DNA from: Brassica napus
Lineage: Eukaryota > Streptophyta > Magnoliopsida > Brassicales > Brassicaceae
Assembly (NCBI RefSeq): GCF_020379485.1
Contig: NC_063449.1
Span: 37,631,473-37,695,472, forward strand
Length of the DNA: 64,000 nt
Reading direction: 5' to 3'
Within the stretch, counting starts at the first letter, position 1. Each line of letters opens with the position of its first letter. The notes under the pieces were generated by a model. The model made no database searches. It worked only from the letters and a program-made list of their open reading frames with translations, and was not told where the DNA came from. Of this stretch, positions 11,628 through 22,792 are shown in pieces. Made by a program: the position numbers and the translations under genes.

Positions 11628-12337
11628 GTGTTGTTTGTGCTTTCCTTAAATGAATTCTCATGAGTGATGGGTGATTTGTGCTTTCCTTTAATGAATATGC
11701 ACTCATGTCAATTTGTACTTTCCTTTAATGCATATATGAACTAATGATAACAGGAAATTCATTACCGACTGATTTGAAAATTTTAATTTGTTAATGTAGG
11801 GGTGGATTGAGTTTATTTTAAATGAGACGAGCGCAGGGTAGACCCAACAATACCAACCAACCTGTATTTTTTTTTAAAAAAAATCATATTTAAATTTTAT
11901 TTTTATTATAATTTGTATTATCCACGTGTTTCGCATGTTATCAGTGTGGGTATCCCACAGGTTATCCACAAATTTGGTATGGACAGATGCAGATTTAAGA
12001 CTTTTTCTTTGTTATGTAGATCAAATTTTTGAATTAAAAATGACTTAATCTGCAGTTGACTTAATCTTTTCCACATTCATTTGTTTTGTTTACTCATCTC
12101 TCTCATAATCAACTTAATATATAGTCTACAGTTCCCACTTTCATACAGTATTTTTTCTGAGAAAGACTTTCGTACCCAAATTATGCAATTCCTTTAACAT
12201 ATTTTCGATTGTTTGTTATTATTTTTGTTTTAAACATCAAACTTTATTGATATTAAATCAATGTAATAGATTACATGAAACATAAGATACAAGTTGTTGA
12301 AATGAATTTTTAATAGAAATAGCACTAATATGATGCT
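11628..12337. other. AT-rich intergenic region
   Basis: Downstream of the sulfotransferase. A short near-repeat of GTGCTTTCCTTAAATGAAT occurs twice near 11638 and 11678, with a third variant near 11708, so part of the 3' flank was locally duplicated. No coding signal. Confidence 0.4.
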
Positions 12338-13144
12338 TCATAACACATTCGTAGGATAGGCTGATTCGTTACATTTTCTCCACTTCGTTCTCGGTCTTGC
12401 AAGATCTTTTTTGTGGCTCTCAATCTTTGTGAGTAAATGCATTTTTCTTCTAAGAAGATCATTGGATCCGATCCATCTGTTACATCGCAATCCATTCCAA
12501 ACACTCCCACTGTAGGAGATAACATGCTTTAATGTAAATTTCCATGGCATTGACATTCTTTTGCTTTGAAACCAATAAAGCCATAAATTCAACATATCTT
12601 CATAACTTAAGTGTCTTAACACTTCTTCCTTCCTCTTCAAATAATGAAACCATGGTGGCTTTCGTAACGGACGGTATTTCCATAACAATCATCGAAAAGT
12701 CACCAATCGTTCATGATAACCACCAGAGAATATCACAAACCTAACCAAAGTTGTTAGGTTTGACAAATAAACGACGCATAACGTCGGAATGAAGAAACCA
12801 AGAAAACTGTTGGAAATATCTTGTTCTACTTGAATGGTGCCAAATACTCGGCTCAAACGAGAAGCCCATAAACAGAACGTAAGACATGGCCCATAGTGAA
12901 AGGACATCCAGTCGCTGAAGATAGGGTCTCTTACCGGTAACCGATGTGTTTGATTCGTTGATAGTGATGACGGGAAGATATCCAAATTTACATGAATCCG
13001 CAACCATAACACCATAACCATTATCATCTCCAAGCCCATCATGTAGGATCCACATGAGAAAACATCACCGGAAACAAGTTTTGGGAATTGGAGGAAGAGC
13101 AATTGCATCTTTTTGCGAAAGACACAATCTCCCATAGCCACCAA
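12338..13144 (-). pseudogene. Unrecognised degenerate coding-like region
   Basis: Several overlapping minus-strand frames of 100-150 codons lie here without one consistent reading: MVAMGDCVFRKKMQ at 13144, MWILHDGLGDDNGYGVMVAD at 13055, and FGMDCDVTDGSDPMIFLEE near 12490. GC content is higher than in the flanks and the fragments look protein-like, in the manner of an F-box/DUF295-type gene with several frameshifts. I cannot identify the family. Treat it as a possible decayed gene only. Confidence 0.3.
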
Positions 13145-13468
13145 TTGCCTAGAAACTATGAATATAATCTAACCCCTAAACACTGGAAACTAACCTAGAA
13201 ACGAGTACAGCCGCCGCCGAAGTCGACGACGGCCGGAAAAAAGACGTAACCGATATAACTTCTGTTTGTAACTTATCGCACTTTTAATCGCCTCCTTTGG
13301 GAGAAAAACGGTCCTAATTTTGATTTTTAATTTTTGATTTTTCCTCTTGTGTTTTATTGTTTGTTATTTTATAAGTGCAATGTTTCTATAATTAAGAGTT
13401 AAACTTTTTAACTGAAAGCATTGACGCATAATATGATACCCATGAAAGTTACATCAGGAGGAGGAATC

Positions 13469-14062
13469 CTACCTATTACATATCCAATCAAACATCATTC
13501 TAAGAGGCGGCCACAAAGAACGAACCCGATTCCGACGCCTATTTGATCGATCATTTTCGACGTGGTCAGACCATCCTCCGTTCAAGTTACTTTCGGAAAT
13601 ACCTAAGTTAACCTCAAATCGACAAACATGACAAGTATTATGAATATTCAACCAAGACTCAATGCAGCTTGGATGGTATAAATGCAAACATTTCAACACT
13701 TTTCCTTCCTCCCCAACTTCAAACTCCTCCTTGCATATCGCACAAACCTTCACTTTCGCCAAATCTTCTTCTGTGATTGTCACCGTCTTTACAGCCTCGA
13801 TGGCGGGTAAAGAGGCCGGTGGTTGACCCAACCGTTTGTTAGGCATGACATCAACAAGTTCATCGGTATTGACCAGTTGACAGCCGGTGTCTGTATCGGT
13901 ATCGAGTTCCCAATAAGGCCTCATAACGTCAAGCTGATCATGTAGATTAATCTCTCTAGAACATAAAGAACATAAAGGGTCATACAGATCATAGTTTCGG
14001 GGCTGAACTGTACGGCTACAATGACGGCAATAGAAGTAATGGAACGTTCTTGTTCCGTTCAC
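13469..14062 (-). CDS. RING-H2 E3 ubiquitin ligase with N-terminal zinc ribbon (At1g68180-like)
   Basis: Intronless frame of about 197 codons. The N-terminus has two Cys pairs (YCRHCSRTVQP and PLCSLCSREI), the zinc-ribbon seen in BCA2/RZF-type plant RING proteins. An acidic linker follows, then a RING-H2 finger CAICKEEF…CLHLYHPSCIESW…CHVC (C3H2C3 spacing intact) and a basic tail. Such proteins transfer ubiquitin from E2 enzymes to substrates. The start is a problem. The frame is open upstream only to a TAG near 14099, and between it and the zinc ribbon there is no ATG, only GTG at 14062. The first in-frame ATG would remove the zinc ribbon. Either an upstream exon is spliced on at TGTAG|GTATATGC, or the start codon was lost. 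A Helitron begins about 120 bp upstream. Confidence 0.72.
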   Translation of the reverse strand: MNGTRTFHYFYCRHCSRTVQPRNYDLYDPLCSLCSREINLHDQLDVMRPYWELDTDTDTGCQLVNTDELVDVMPNKRLGQPPASLPAIEAVKTVTITEEDLAKVKVCAICKEEFEVGEEGKVLKCLHLYHPSCIESWLNIHNTCHVCRFEVNLGISESNLNGGWSDHVENDRSNRRRNRVRSLWPPLRMMFDWICNR

Positions 14063-14222
14063 AATAACTCTTGGACGATACTCAGATTTTGGTATAGCAT
14101 ATACCTACATACATGTACATGTTTTAAACACGAGGCAAGACGAAGCTTGTGCTAGTGAGTTATGCTTTTCTGTCTGTTTAAAGAATGGTGTCGTACGGTC
14201 TCAGCTTTTGTGAACTAGCGAA

Positions 14223-15964
14223 TCCCCTATATATTAATCATGGAGCATTACAACATGTTTTCGTAGCCACTCGTTATCATGAGAATGATTCTTAGAATTG
14301 TTAGAAAAATAAGTTGGTCCATATAAACATATATTATGTTTTTTATTAAATTAACTATCAAATTAGTTAATAGTGTACAAAATAATATTTTTTCTTTCCT
14401 TAAATAAAAGCTACGGAATTACCTAATATGGTTAACATATATATGACAATTAATGAATATGAATAATACATATTTGATAAAAAAAAATTCTAACCTCTCT
14501 TTTTTTTTTTTTAATTTTATACTATTAAAAGAAATTAAACAATCACATTAAGCATATAATAAAAACAATTAGATTTTTTCTTATATGTTATATTTTGAAT
14601 TTTTTAAAACGACTATAAATTACTAAAAATGGTAAAAGTCCCGCATTTAAAATTTTGTGATCAATGGTTTAACTTTTTTTTTTGTTCAAGCAAGATACAA
14701 ATTATCATAAATCATAGGGGTGGGCGTTCGGATACACGTTCGGGTTTTTATCGGATATTTCAGTATAAAGGTATAAAACCCGTTCGGATATTTCTACACT
14801 TTGAGTCGGGTTATGGTATTTTATGTTCGGGTTCATATATTTTGGCTCGGGTTCGGATATTTAAATTTTGAAGAAAAAATAAATAAATTATTCATTTTTT
14901 AAGTTTTTTGTATTTAAAATATTTTTTAACTTAACTCTATTATTTTTAATTTTTAAAAGATTAAACTATTAATAGGTTTGAAGATAAAACTTTTAAAATA
15001 GAAAGACACCAATTTAGTTGTTGTTTTGAAATTTTAGATGCAACTTTTGTTAATGCAACAAACAAGAACTTGATATGTATTTTAAGTGAGTAGCAAATGA
15101 TTTTGTTAATAATTATATGTATTATCTAATTTTGAGCAATAAGAATCATTAATATAATTTTTTGAATAAAATGAGAGAAATAAACTAGAAATATAGAGTT
15201 AAGTATACTTATGTTTGGTTATCTTCGGATATCCATTCGGGTTCGGATATTACCGTTCGGATTCAGATATTACCCAAACTGGTGAAATAAGTAATTTGTT
15301 TTGTTGTTCTAATTAGATGATTTTTAGACCGGGCTGGTGAATATATATTAGACAAACGTTTATATTTCGAGTCTGCACTTATATTCTATAACAGTTTGAT
15401 ATATTAGATTTGAACACTAACCTGTTAATATAGTTTGCCGATAATTTTTTTTCAAAATTTTGATTCTTAGATATGTATATGGAGTGAAACTAATTTTTAC
15501 AGATGTCCATTTTTTTAATTGACACTTATATAATTCACTGAATTCAAAAAAGAAGTTAAAAAAAAGAAATTTAACTCATATCAATGAAAAAAAACGAGAA
15601 CGAAAACACAATTCTATAGAGGTAGAAAATGAAATCACTTATGGAGAGTCAATAGTAACAAACCGAGAGCAGAAAACATAATCCTCTTTTGTCATTATAC
15701 AATCGATGTTGTCTATTTGGTTTTGGTGATTTGTGTCAGCCGCAAAACTCAATTTCCTTTTAGGCATATGAAATCTTAAAAATAATTAAAATGAGATATA
15801 ATATGTTAACTCTTCAACAACGATGATATATTCAAGAGACTAACATTTGTATTTATCATTTTATAATCGATAAAGATTGTAATGTTGTAAAATGTTAAAA
15901 TCATTTCATAATCAAACATTATTATAAGAACTCACTCCGCGCATGCGTGCGGGTTATCATCTAG
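14223..15964 (+). mobile_element. Non-autonomous Helitron
   Basis: The 5' end is TCCCCTATATATTAATCATG, preceded by A (14222). The 3' end carries a GC-rich hairpin (CCGCGCATGCGTGCGGG, about 15937-15953) about 8 nt before the terminal CTAG (15961-15964), which is followed by T. The TC…hairpin-CTAG structure and insertion between A and T are Helitron hallmarks. Length is 1742 bp with no Rep/helicase coding, so it depends on an autonomous relative. It contains the dispersed repeat at 14717-15290 and sits in the presumed promoter of the RING gene. Confidence 0.78.
14717..15290 (+). repeat. Dispersed GGGTGGGCGTTCGG repeat, copy 1
   Basis: Starts AGGGGTGGGCGTTCGGATA and carries many TTCGGATAT-like words at both ends around an AT-rich core. 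The core matches the copy at 34369-35060 over several hundred bases, for example ATAGAAAGACAC and TTGATATGTATTTTAAGTGA. No coding capacity. Lies inside the Helitron. Confidence 0.7.
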
Positions 15965-16804
15965 TCTTTGGTTATTTATCTTGTGTGAATCAAAGATTAA
16001 AAAGATTCTTGGAGAATGATGATAAAGGTCTAGGTTTAGCAAAGAGGGGAGTTATTAGAGTGGCCCATTATCGGTCTAGTACATCTTGATCCGGATATTA
16101 GATTAAGATTTGGATAATTTGGTCTTTTATCCACCTTTAATGAACCAGGCATGAATATTTCATCTGGATCCCATAAAAAAACAGCCCAAAAAACGATTAG
16201 AATCAGGTCCATTACATGTATTTTTCCATTGAGTCACAGCATGTATGCATATTGTTATATGTGATACCAGTTCGGTTCCGAGTAGGCCGAATGAACCAAA
16301 AATATTAAATCTCTTAGTTATAAATTTAAGTATCAGTTTGGTCAGAATATTGTTGATATATTTTCAGGTCTTTCTAAGGTTTCAGGTATATTTTCTTTTA
16401 TCAGTTTCTAATCAGTTCTAAATTCGTTCGGTTATCAATTTTTACAACATTTTCATTTTCGAAAATTTTAGGATATAGTTACGTAAATATCTAAGATGTA
16501 CACCAGTATTTTAGAATAAAATATTTACGGTCATCTATAATAATACTATTTTCATATTACTTTAAGAAATTATGTTAGTTTATCTCTATATAAGTCTATC
16601 GACATTATTCTATGAGAATCAATATTTCTCCCAATTCCTTACTCTCAAGTCTCAACAACTTATTGTAAAGTAATATGCATTAGGGATATCCGTTGTGACT
16701 TGTGAAAATAGTTTTAAAATTCGGTTACTCAAACCCAAACAACATTCCTTGATCTTACACCACATACATAGCGACATGGAGAGGAGAAATGAAAAATACT
16801 TGCC
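15965..16804. other. Intergenic region between Helitron and WAT1 relic
   Basis: AT-rich with short stretches resembling degraded transposon DNA (CAGTTCGGTTCCGAGTAGGCC near 16269). No gene seen. Confidence 0.35.
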
Positions 16805-17050
16805 TGCAATAACAGCCAAACTGCGTAGGAAATGTTACCAACAAAAACTGAAAGAGCTTCTGAGATGGAAATATGGTGAGAGTAGCATCAAGTGAGGAGT
16901 CACGTGATTGGTTCACTAGGTTAATGTGAGTTGGCTGCATATGAATGTCTTCCTCTGTAGAATATAAAGACAAGAGCTCCACCAACACCAGAGAGTGTCC
17001 CAAAAACCTTAGTCTTCCCTTCTCTCGATCCAAGCCGTACACTCTCCATC
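16805..17050 (-). pseudogene. WAT1/nodulin MtN21-like transporter, single decayed exon (At1g68170-like)
   Basis: One exon of an EamA/MtN21-type membrane protein is recognisable on the minus strand. It opens after AG with MESVRLGSREGKTKVFGTL, then SGVGGALVFIFYRG (a transmembrane segment). The frame then shifts to EEDIHMQPTHINLVNQSRDS and shifts back to HHISISEALSVFVGNISYAV and WLLLQ. Two frameshifts break it. The exon ends CAG|GCAAGT, a GC donor where GT would be usual. No other exons are visible nearby. Its place between the RING and DUF3755 genes matches At1g68170 in Arabidopsis, as I recall that order. Confidence 0.7.
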
Positions 17051-17214
17051 CTATGGGAGCCATCAGAAAATGAATTAGGTGGATCCAAATATAAATGGAT
17101 TATATATATATATTGAAGATTATAAACATATATATATGGATAATTAAGTCTTGCTTGCCAGTATGAAAGTGATCAAGGGAGTGAGAACGCCAGGAGCAGA
17201 AGTGAATGTTGCTG

Positions 17215-17480
17215 ATGACGTTAGAGTAAGTAATTACTCCAAGGTAGAGAATTGGTATGCCATTGTGCTTCTACTGTCATCGCTTGTTGATGAGCCTCGG
17301 AGATAGTTTTCGGCCGAAACAAGTTTAAAGTGAACTGAATTTGCTGACGCAAACCTCCCACAAAACGCAGGACCAGATGTGTTCCGTATCACGAGTTTCG
17401 GAGCGTAGCAGAGCTCTGATACCAGACCCATGAAAGTAATTACTCCAAAAATACACCACAAATCGATTATCCAAAACACT
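17215..17480 (-). repeat. Possible LTR-retroelement relic with tRNA-Met primer site
   Basis: The complement of about 17412-17423 reads TGGTATCAGAGC, the plant initiator-tRNA-Met primer-binding site typical of Copia elements and TRIMs. It follows a segment ending TACTTTCATGGGTC. The words GTAATTACTCCAA recur at about 17226 and 17434, bracketing roughly 200 bp. This may be a miniature or truncated retroelement. Full LTRs were not resolved. Confidence 0.4.
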
Positions 17481-17815
17481 ATAGATATATTTTCTGATCA
17501 CAATCAGGCAGTGAATCTAGCGAATAGAGACCCAAAAGTTCGGAGTAATGAAGATTTTATTTAAGATGGAATGTACAGTCATTTAGAACTATGGACTTTT
17601 GAAATGCGAGATATATAGAAATGATAATATATATCTTCTTTTTTGTCAAAGGGTTTAATGAGAATATATATCTTACATTTTAATTAATATATGAACCAAA
17701 TGATGGTAGTTTCGTGACCATGGTCTTGTGAAATTATAGGCCTCTGTTTCTAAGGCTAGTGCAAAATATACGTAATAAATGAGAGCAGATTTAGAGAATT
17801 AGTTTTAATATTTTA

Positions 17816-17850
17816 CTAGATTTTGACCCGTGCTTTAGAAACGCCGAGAT
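17816..17850 (-). mobile_element. Helitron-like 3' terminus, minus orientation
   Basis: The complement reads CGTTTCTAAAGCACGGGTCA followed by AAATCTAG and T, resembling a Helitron 3' end with a decayed hairpin. It faces the 3' end of the Helitron ending at 15964, so the WAT1 relic lies between two Helitron termini. The 5' end was not located. Confidence 0.4.
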
Positions 17851-18506
17851 TTTTACGTTGTGAAAAACCAAAAAAATATCTATGTCACTTAGTCACAAAT
17901 GTTAAAATAGATAAATCTTTTTTTTATCATGAGTTAAAATAGATAAATTTTTCATATTTAGATTCGTCTCATTTTTGACCGATTCGTTTTAAATTTCAGA
18001 CCCGTTTAGATCTTTTTTTTAATAGAATTAATCATTTAGTTCTGTATAAAAATATTTTTTTACTGAAAAATTACGTATAAAAATGTTAGTACACAAAGAT
18101 TGATCATTTTTGTTTATTTATCAAATATAATATTATAAAATAAAAATAGTTATATAGATTTTAATATTATTAATAATAATTTTCAATGCAAATAAATATA
18201 TTATTAAAAATATTAAGATTTAATTTTATAATAGAAAAACCATATATTATTGAAAATATATATTATCTTAAATGAAATTCTAAAGAGAAATATTTGGAAT
18301 GACATATATTACATGATAAAAAAATTTAATAGAATATTTATGTTTCAAAAAGAAAGATGGATTTTAATTAAAAAATACAGAAAGTTTATAGTTAAAATTT
18401 TAATAAATATTATTTAATATAGATAAACCTGTCATGTTTAAACCCGACTCCTTGTTAACCGACACCTTTTGAAGCGCAGAATATTTTTTTTTGTGAAAAT
18501 TCATAA

Positions 18507-19157
18507 AAATTCTAGGGATGGAAAAAAATCTGAATCTGAAAAACCGAAATGAATCCGATCCGAGAAAGTAGTACTGAACCTGAACCGAAACTTGTTAGAT
18601 ATGTGAACAGGTTTAAAATTTTGGTATCTAAAGAACTGGAACCAAACCCAATGCAAACAAAAGTATTTCGAGTATCCAAATATATATGAATTAGATTTAT
18701 ATACTTGAATATATTAGCTATTTTATATTAATATCCAAAATGTATAGAATATTTTGAAGTTGTCCAAAATATTTGAAAAATGTATAGAAATAGTCAAAAG
18801 TAAATATCTAATGTAGCTAAACTATACTTAAAACACCAAAATACTTAATATACTATATTGATTCTCTAACCAAATAATCAGTTCAAACCAATTTTTACGT
18901 TAGGTTTAGGTATATTGGCATACATTACTCAAAAGTTTATGTATATATAATTTTAATTTTTAGATTTTAAGAAATTTAAAGTATATATAATTTTAAAATT
19001 TTTAAAATAATTTAAACGGGTTATCCGAACCCGCAAAGATCTGAACCGAACCAAGATTTATAAGAATCCGAATGAGACTAAAATCTCTTACCCCGTAAAT
19101 CCAAAATTCGAATAGACCCGAACCGAACTCGAATGAGAGTCCGAACGCCCACCCCTA
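18507..19157 (-). repeat. Dispersed GGGTGGGCGTTCGG repeat, copy 2 (inverted)
   Basis: The minus strand begins AGGGGTGGGCGTTCGGACTC and continues with TTCGG-rich words, then an AT-rich core that differs from copies 1 and 3. It appears flanked by TAAAAAT at about 18498 and 19156, a possible 7-bp target duplication. It interrupts a sequence (TCTATATCACTTTGTCACAA) that also occurs uninterrupted near 17880. Confidence 0.5.
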
Positions 19158-20569
19158 AAAATGTCTATATCACTTTGTCACAAATTTTAAAATAGATAGT
19201 ATTGATGAACTTTTCCCATTAAAAAAAGTAAAAATGTGATATAATATCTTTCACTGTCTTGAAACAATTCAGCAGACGTTCTTCACATGTATGAAAAGTT
19301 TTACTCCACCTTATGCAAAGAGTAGACGTGTGAGTAATTTTACTACTATAGTTTGTTGCAAAAATTGGTTATCTTTATATAATACAAAACCGAAATGCGT
19401 AAGGAATCCAACAAGGTGTTCAGATTCTGTTGACACGTGCGGCGCATGCGTTCAGCTTTGTGGGTTCTCAATAACGTGCGTACGCTAAAATATACAAAAG
19501 CTTGTAGTGTCACATATTGTTAAGCGTCAATTATTTCATGCATGTATTAGTATGGAAGTTGCAGCTTCTGAAACCTCGGCCGTTGATTTATTATCTAGCT
19601 TTATGGAATCTCATCTTTATTTCCATTCACGAACACAATTCTAATAACGCACTTCAATCTGTGTTATGCCTTCAGTATGCACTAAAGTTACAGATGAGTT
19701 ATCACCTTTGTTCTCTGACAGTTTTACACTGACGTTTTTTTCCTGGATTTTCTGAGCAGATCATAAACATAAATTCAAACTAATTTTCGAAGTATTTAGA
19801 AAATCGAATATTCTTGTCATTTAAACACTTACAATAACTCAAGAAAATCTTCAATGATTTATAGTTGTGGATGGTGAAATTCGATATTTAACAATGATCC
19901 ACAGGGAGAATCTTCACCAAACACCACTTGGTTACTTTGAGGTTTTCTTTACTTCGATACTTATATTTATTTTTTATTTTTCTTGTATATGTAAGATATG
20001 CATAACCATATAAATATATGAGTTGACTTTCAAAAAAAAAATATATGAGTGGTTTGAGAAAATTAGCTAAAGACTTGGTTGAGGATCGACATAGAGATGA
20101 CAGTTATGATACAATAGTTTTGTAGATATGCCAATTAGATTATTAAAAATATTATTATTCAAATCAAATAGATTACCAACCAAAACTTAGGATCTTTCGA
20201 GTTAAAAAAAAATTGGACAAAAATTGAGAACAAGTTAATTACGACTTCCGGTTGGGACGGAAGAAACGAAGGCAATAATATAGGCTCATTAATTAAGAAC
20301 TATGCTTTCTTAGCAGCTTTTGTTGAGGGTGATAACAACTGGAGTAATAAGTTGTTATTTATTTTAGGTTGTTAATTAAGAACATTATTTTAAATCAGTC
20401 TTCAACCTGTCAAAGCTTCAAGTTGGTAAACTTCCCAGAAATATAAAAGGTTTGGATTTAAATATAAAAGTCACAATATGCCTTATTGAATTTCTTGGTG
20501 ATTTTCTTTCTTTAATAGTATAGATGAGTCATAGCATATAAATGCTGTGAACTGAGCAGGTGTAATATG
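19158..20569. other. AT-rich intergenic region
   Basis: No gene seen. Short open frames at 19291 and 19517 have no recognisable motif and no homologous-looking protein features. Confidence 0.35.
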
Positions 20570-20725
20570 CAGGCCCGGTTCTTGCCGCATAGTGTTTTAA
20601 TTGAACTAACATCTTTTTAAAGCCCAAAGTTTAACAAAAGTAGATAATTTAATATTATATATGCATATGAAATTAGTGTTTTTTACTATTAAGCAGGACC
20701 CATCATTATTAGTGAATCGGGCCTG
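20570..20725. mobile_element. 156-bp MITE with CAGGCCCG ends
   Basis: Terminal inverted repeats CAGGCCCGGTTC and its near-complement GAATCGGGCCTG enclose an AT-rich interior. The hexamer AATATG flanks both sides (20564-20569 and 20726-20731) as a target duplication. The short length and lack of coding mark a MITE. The CAG start suggests the hAT group, although hAT duplications are usually 8 bp. Confidence 0.65.
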
Positions 20726-22600
20726 AATATGTTTACCATCCCCGTTTTTAAAAAGTGGTTTTATAAACTAGTATATATTTAATATTCTCACATTCTATAT
20801 ACTCAGACAACAATAATATTTTGAAGAATATCATGAACTTCCTTTTTTTGGAATATGATGAACTACCGTTTCATCAATCAAAGTAAAAATAACTACAGTC
20901 ACTTTTAATGAAGAGCACTATTATAAATTTCGAATTAGTGAACATTTTCATAAAAAAAATGAAGTTTTTACTTTTTTAAAAAAAATATAAGTTTTAAATA
21001 ACAATTTTCAAATATAAAATTTAGTTGGGTCTATGTGATCCCATCCATGTATCTAAGCAAATGATTAAATACCATAACATAATGAAACGTAAGTTTTTTT
21101 CCCTAAAAAAGCTTCTTCATTTTCATCCCTTTCAAGATGGATGAAGGTTGATGAGAGTTTTCAACATTAGTTGTTTTAAAAAAATTAGTTACTTCAAATT
21201 TGGCAATTTGTGTTCTTAACTAGTGGTTTTAGTCCTTAGACCTAAAAAATCTTTGGAATCACGCCAAAGTTATCGAAGAAAAAAAAAAACAGACTAGTGG
21301 TTTTAGAACTGAGCATACATCAATAATTGTTTTCTTTTTTCCTTTGCAAAACCCTATATCGCATACAATTTGAAGCATTGTACGGACATATGAGTTTATC
21401 CCACAATTATTGGGATGCTAAGATTAATTTGTATATAAACAAAAAAGATACCATGAATCTAATCAAATAGTTTAAACTTTTGACAACGAGGAGACATATC
21501 GTTAAAAGAAAATAAAAATCGTGTCTAGTTGATAGAGCTTTTTGGGAATAAAAAAGTGTGGTAGAAGAAAGGCATCAAATGCTTGATATTGGGATTCGCA
21601 CTATTGGTGAATTCCACGATCTGCCAACCATCTATTTATTTACATTCTTTCTTTTTATAATAAGTTAAATGTCATATAACAATATAAAAATAAACAAACC
21701 ACAAATGAATATATGTTGTTCTTGGTCTATTTCCCTGGCTCCCTTCAATTAGGTAGGGAATCTACTTTTTATTCAATTCTCTGATTACAGTCAAAAATTC
21801 TTTTCGTTTTCTATTTAACATTTTATATAAGAAAATATGACTCCTATTTCAATATGACAAATATCTTGTTTTTTTTTTGTTTCAAAATTAGAATCTGTAG
21901 TTTAATGTATGTTTATTAATTAATAGTAATAAATTGTGAAATAATGAATGTTCTTACTTATTATTGAATTAAACTTATTAAAAAATTAAAATAATTATAT
22001 TACAACTAAATTTATTTGTTTTTTTAATACTGAGAAATATATATTAATATTTATGAAATATTGAAATTTATACTAATTTCTGGTGAAAATATGTTGTTAA
22101 TTTATAATATTTAGGTAAAATATATTGATTTATTAAAAATGATTAATTATAAAGATGAATTTATAATTAAGTGTTAATTAATTTCTTAGTACTAAAAACT
22201 GAAAGAAATCTATTATTTTGTGAAATGTTAAATTTATACTGTATTAATCTTTTAGTAAAAAAATATTGATTTGAAAGAGAGAGTATTAATCTTAGATTTT
22301 ATTATGAGTTTATCTCCGTCTTCTTTTTATTGGTCAAATTTTGAGTTTATCTCTTCCCCAAGCTGGTGGAAAGTTGACGTTGTTTTTTCATCAAGCATAT
22401 AAAACACAAACACAACAAGTATACAATAGACACATGCTTTTCTACCTTTTTTTTCTATTTTTATCTCTCTAAAAATTTCACCATAGATATAGAAAGCTTG
22501 CTCTCTGAATACAGAGACAGAGGGAAGCAAATTAGAAAAAGCAATTCCACAAACTAAAAGAGAGACAGAAGACTCAAATAATTGGCGTGCTTTATAATTG
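20726..22600. other. AT-rich intergenic region and promoter of the DUF3755 gene
   Basis: Very AT-rich with no coding signal. The last few hundred bases, with CT-rich runs (about 22330-22660), probably contain the promoter and 5' UTR of the gene starting at 22793. Confidence 0.4.
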
Positions 22601-22792
22601 GCTTAACCAAAGTTTAAGTCTTTACTCCATTTCTCTTCTTCCATGGCTTAAAAACATGATTCACTTCCTCAAGGTCTGTCTTTTTCATATCTGATCAAAA
22701 GGGCTTCGAGTTTGGCCTTGGATCTCAGGGAATCCCAAGAAAGTTTGGATTTTTAGATTAGTTTTAGGGGTTTGTTGTCTTTGATTATGTGG

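Noticed and set aside
16695..16895. Plus-strand 66-codon frame
   Set aside because: Shadow of the WAT1-like exon on the minus strand.
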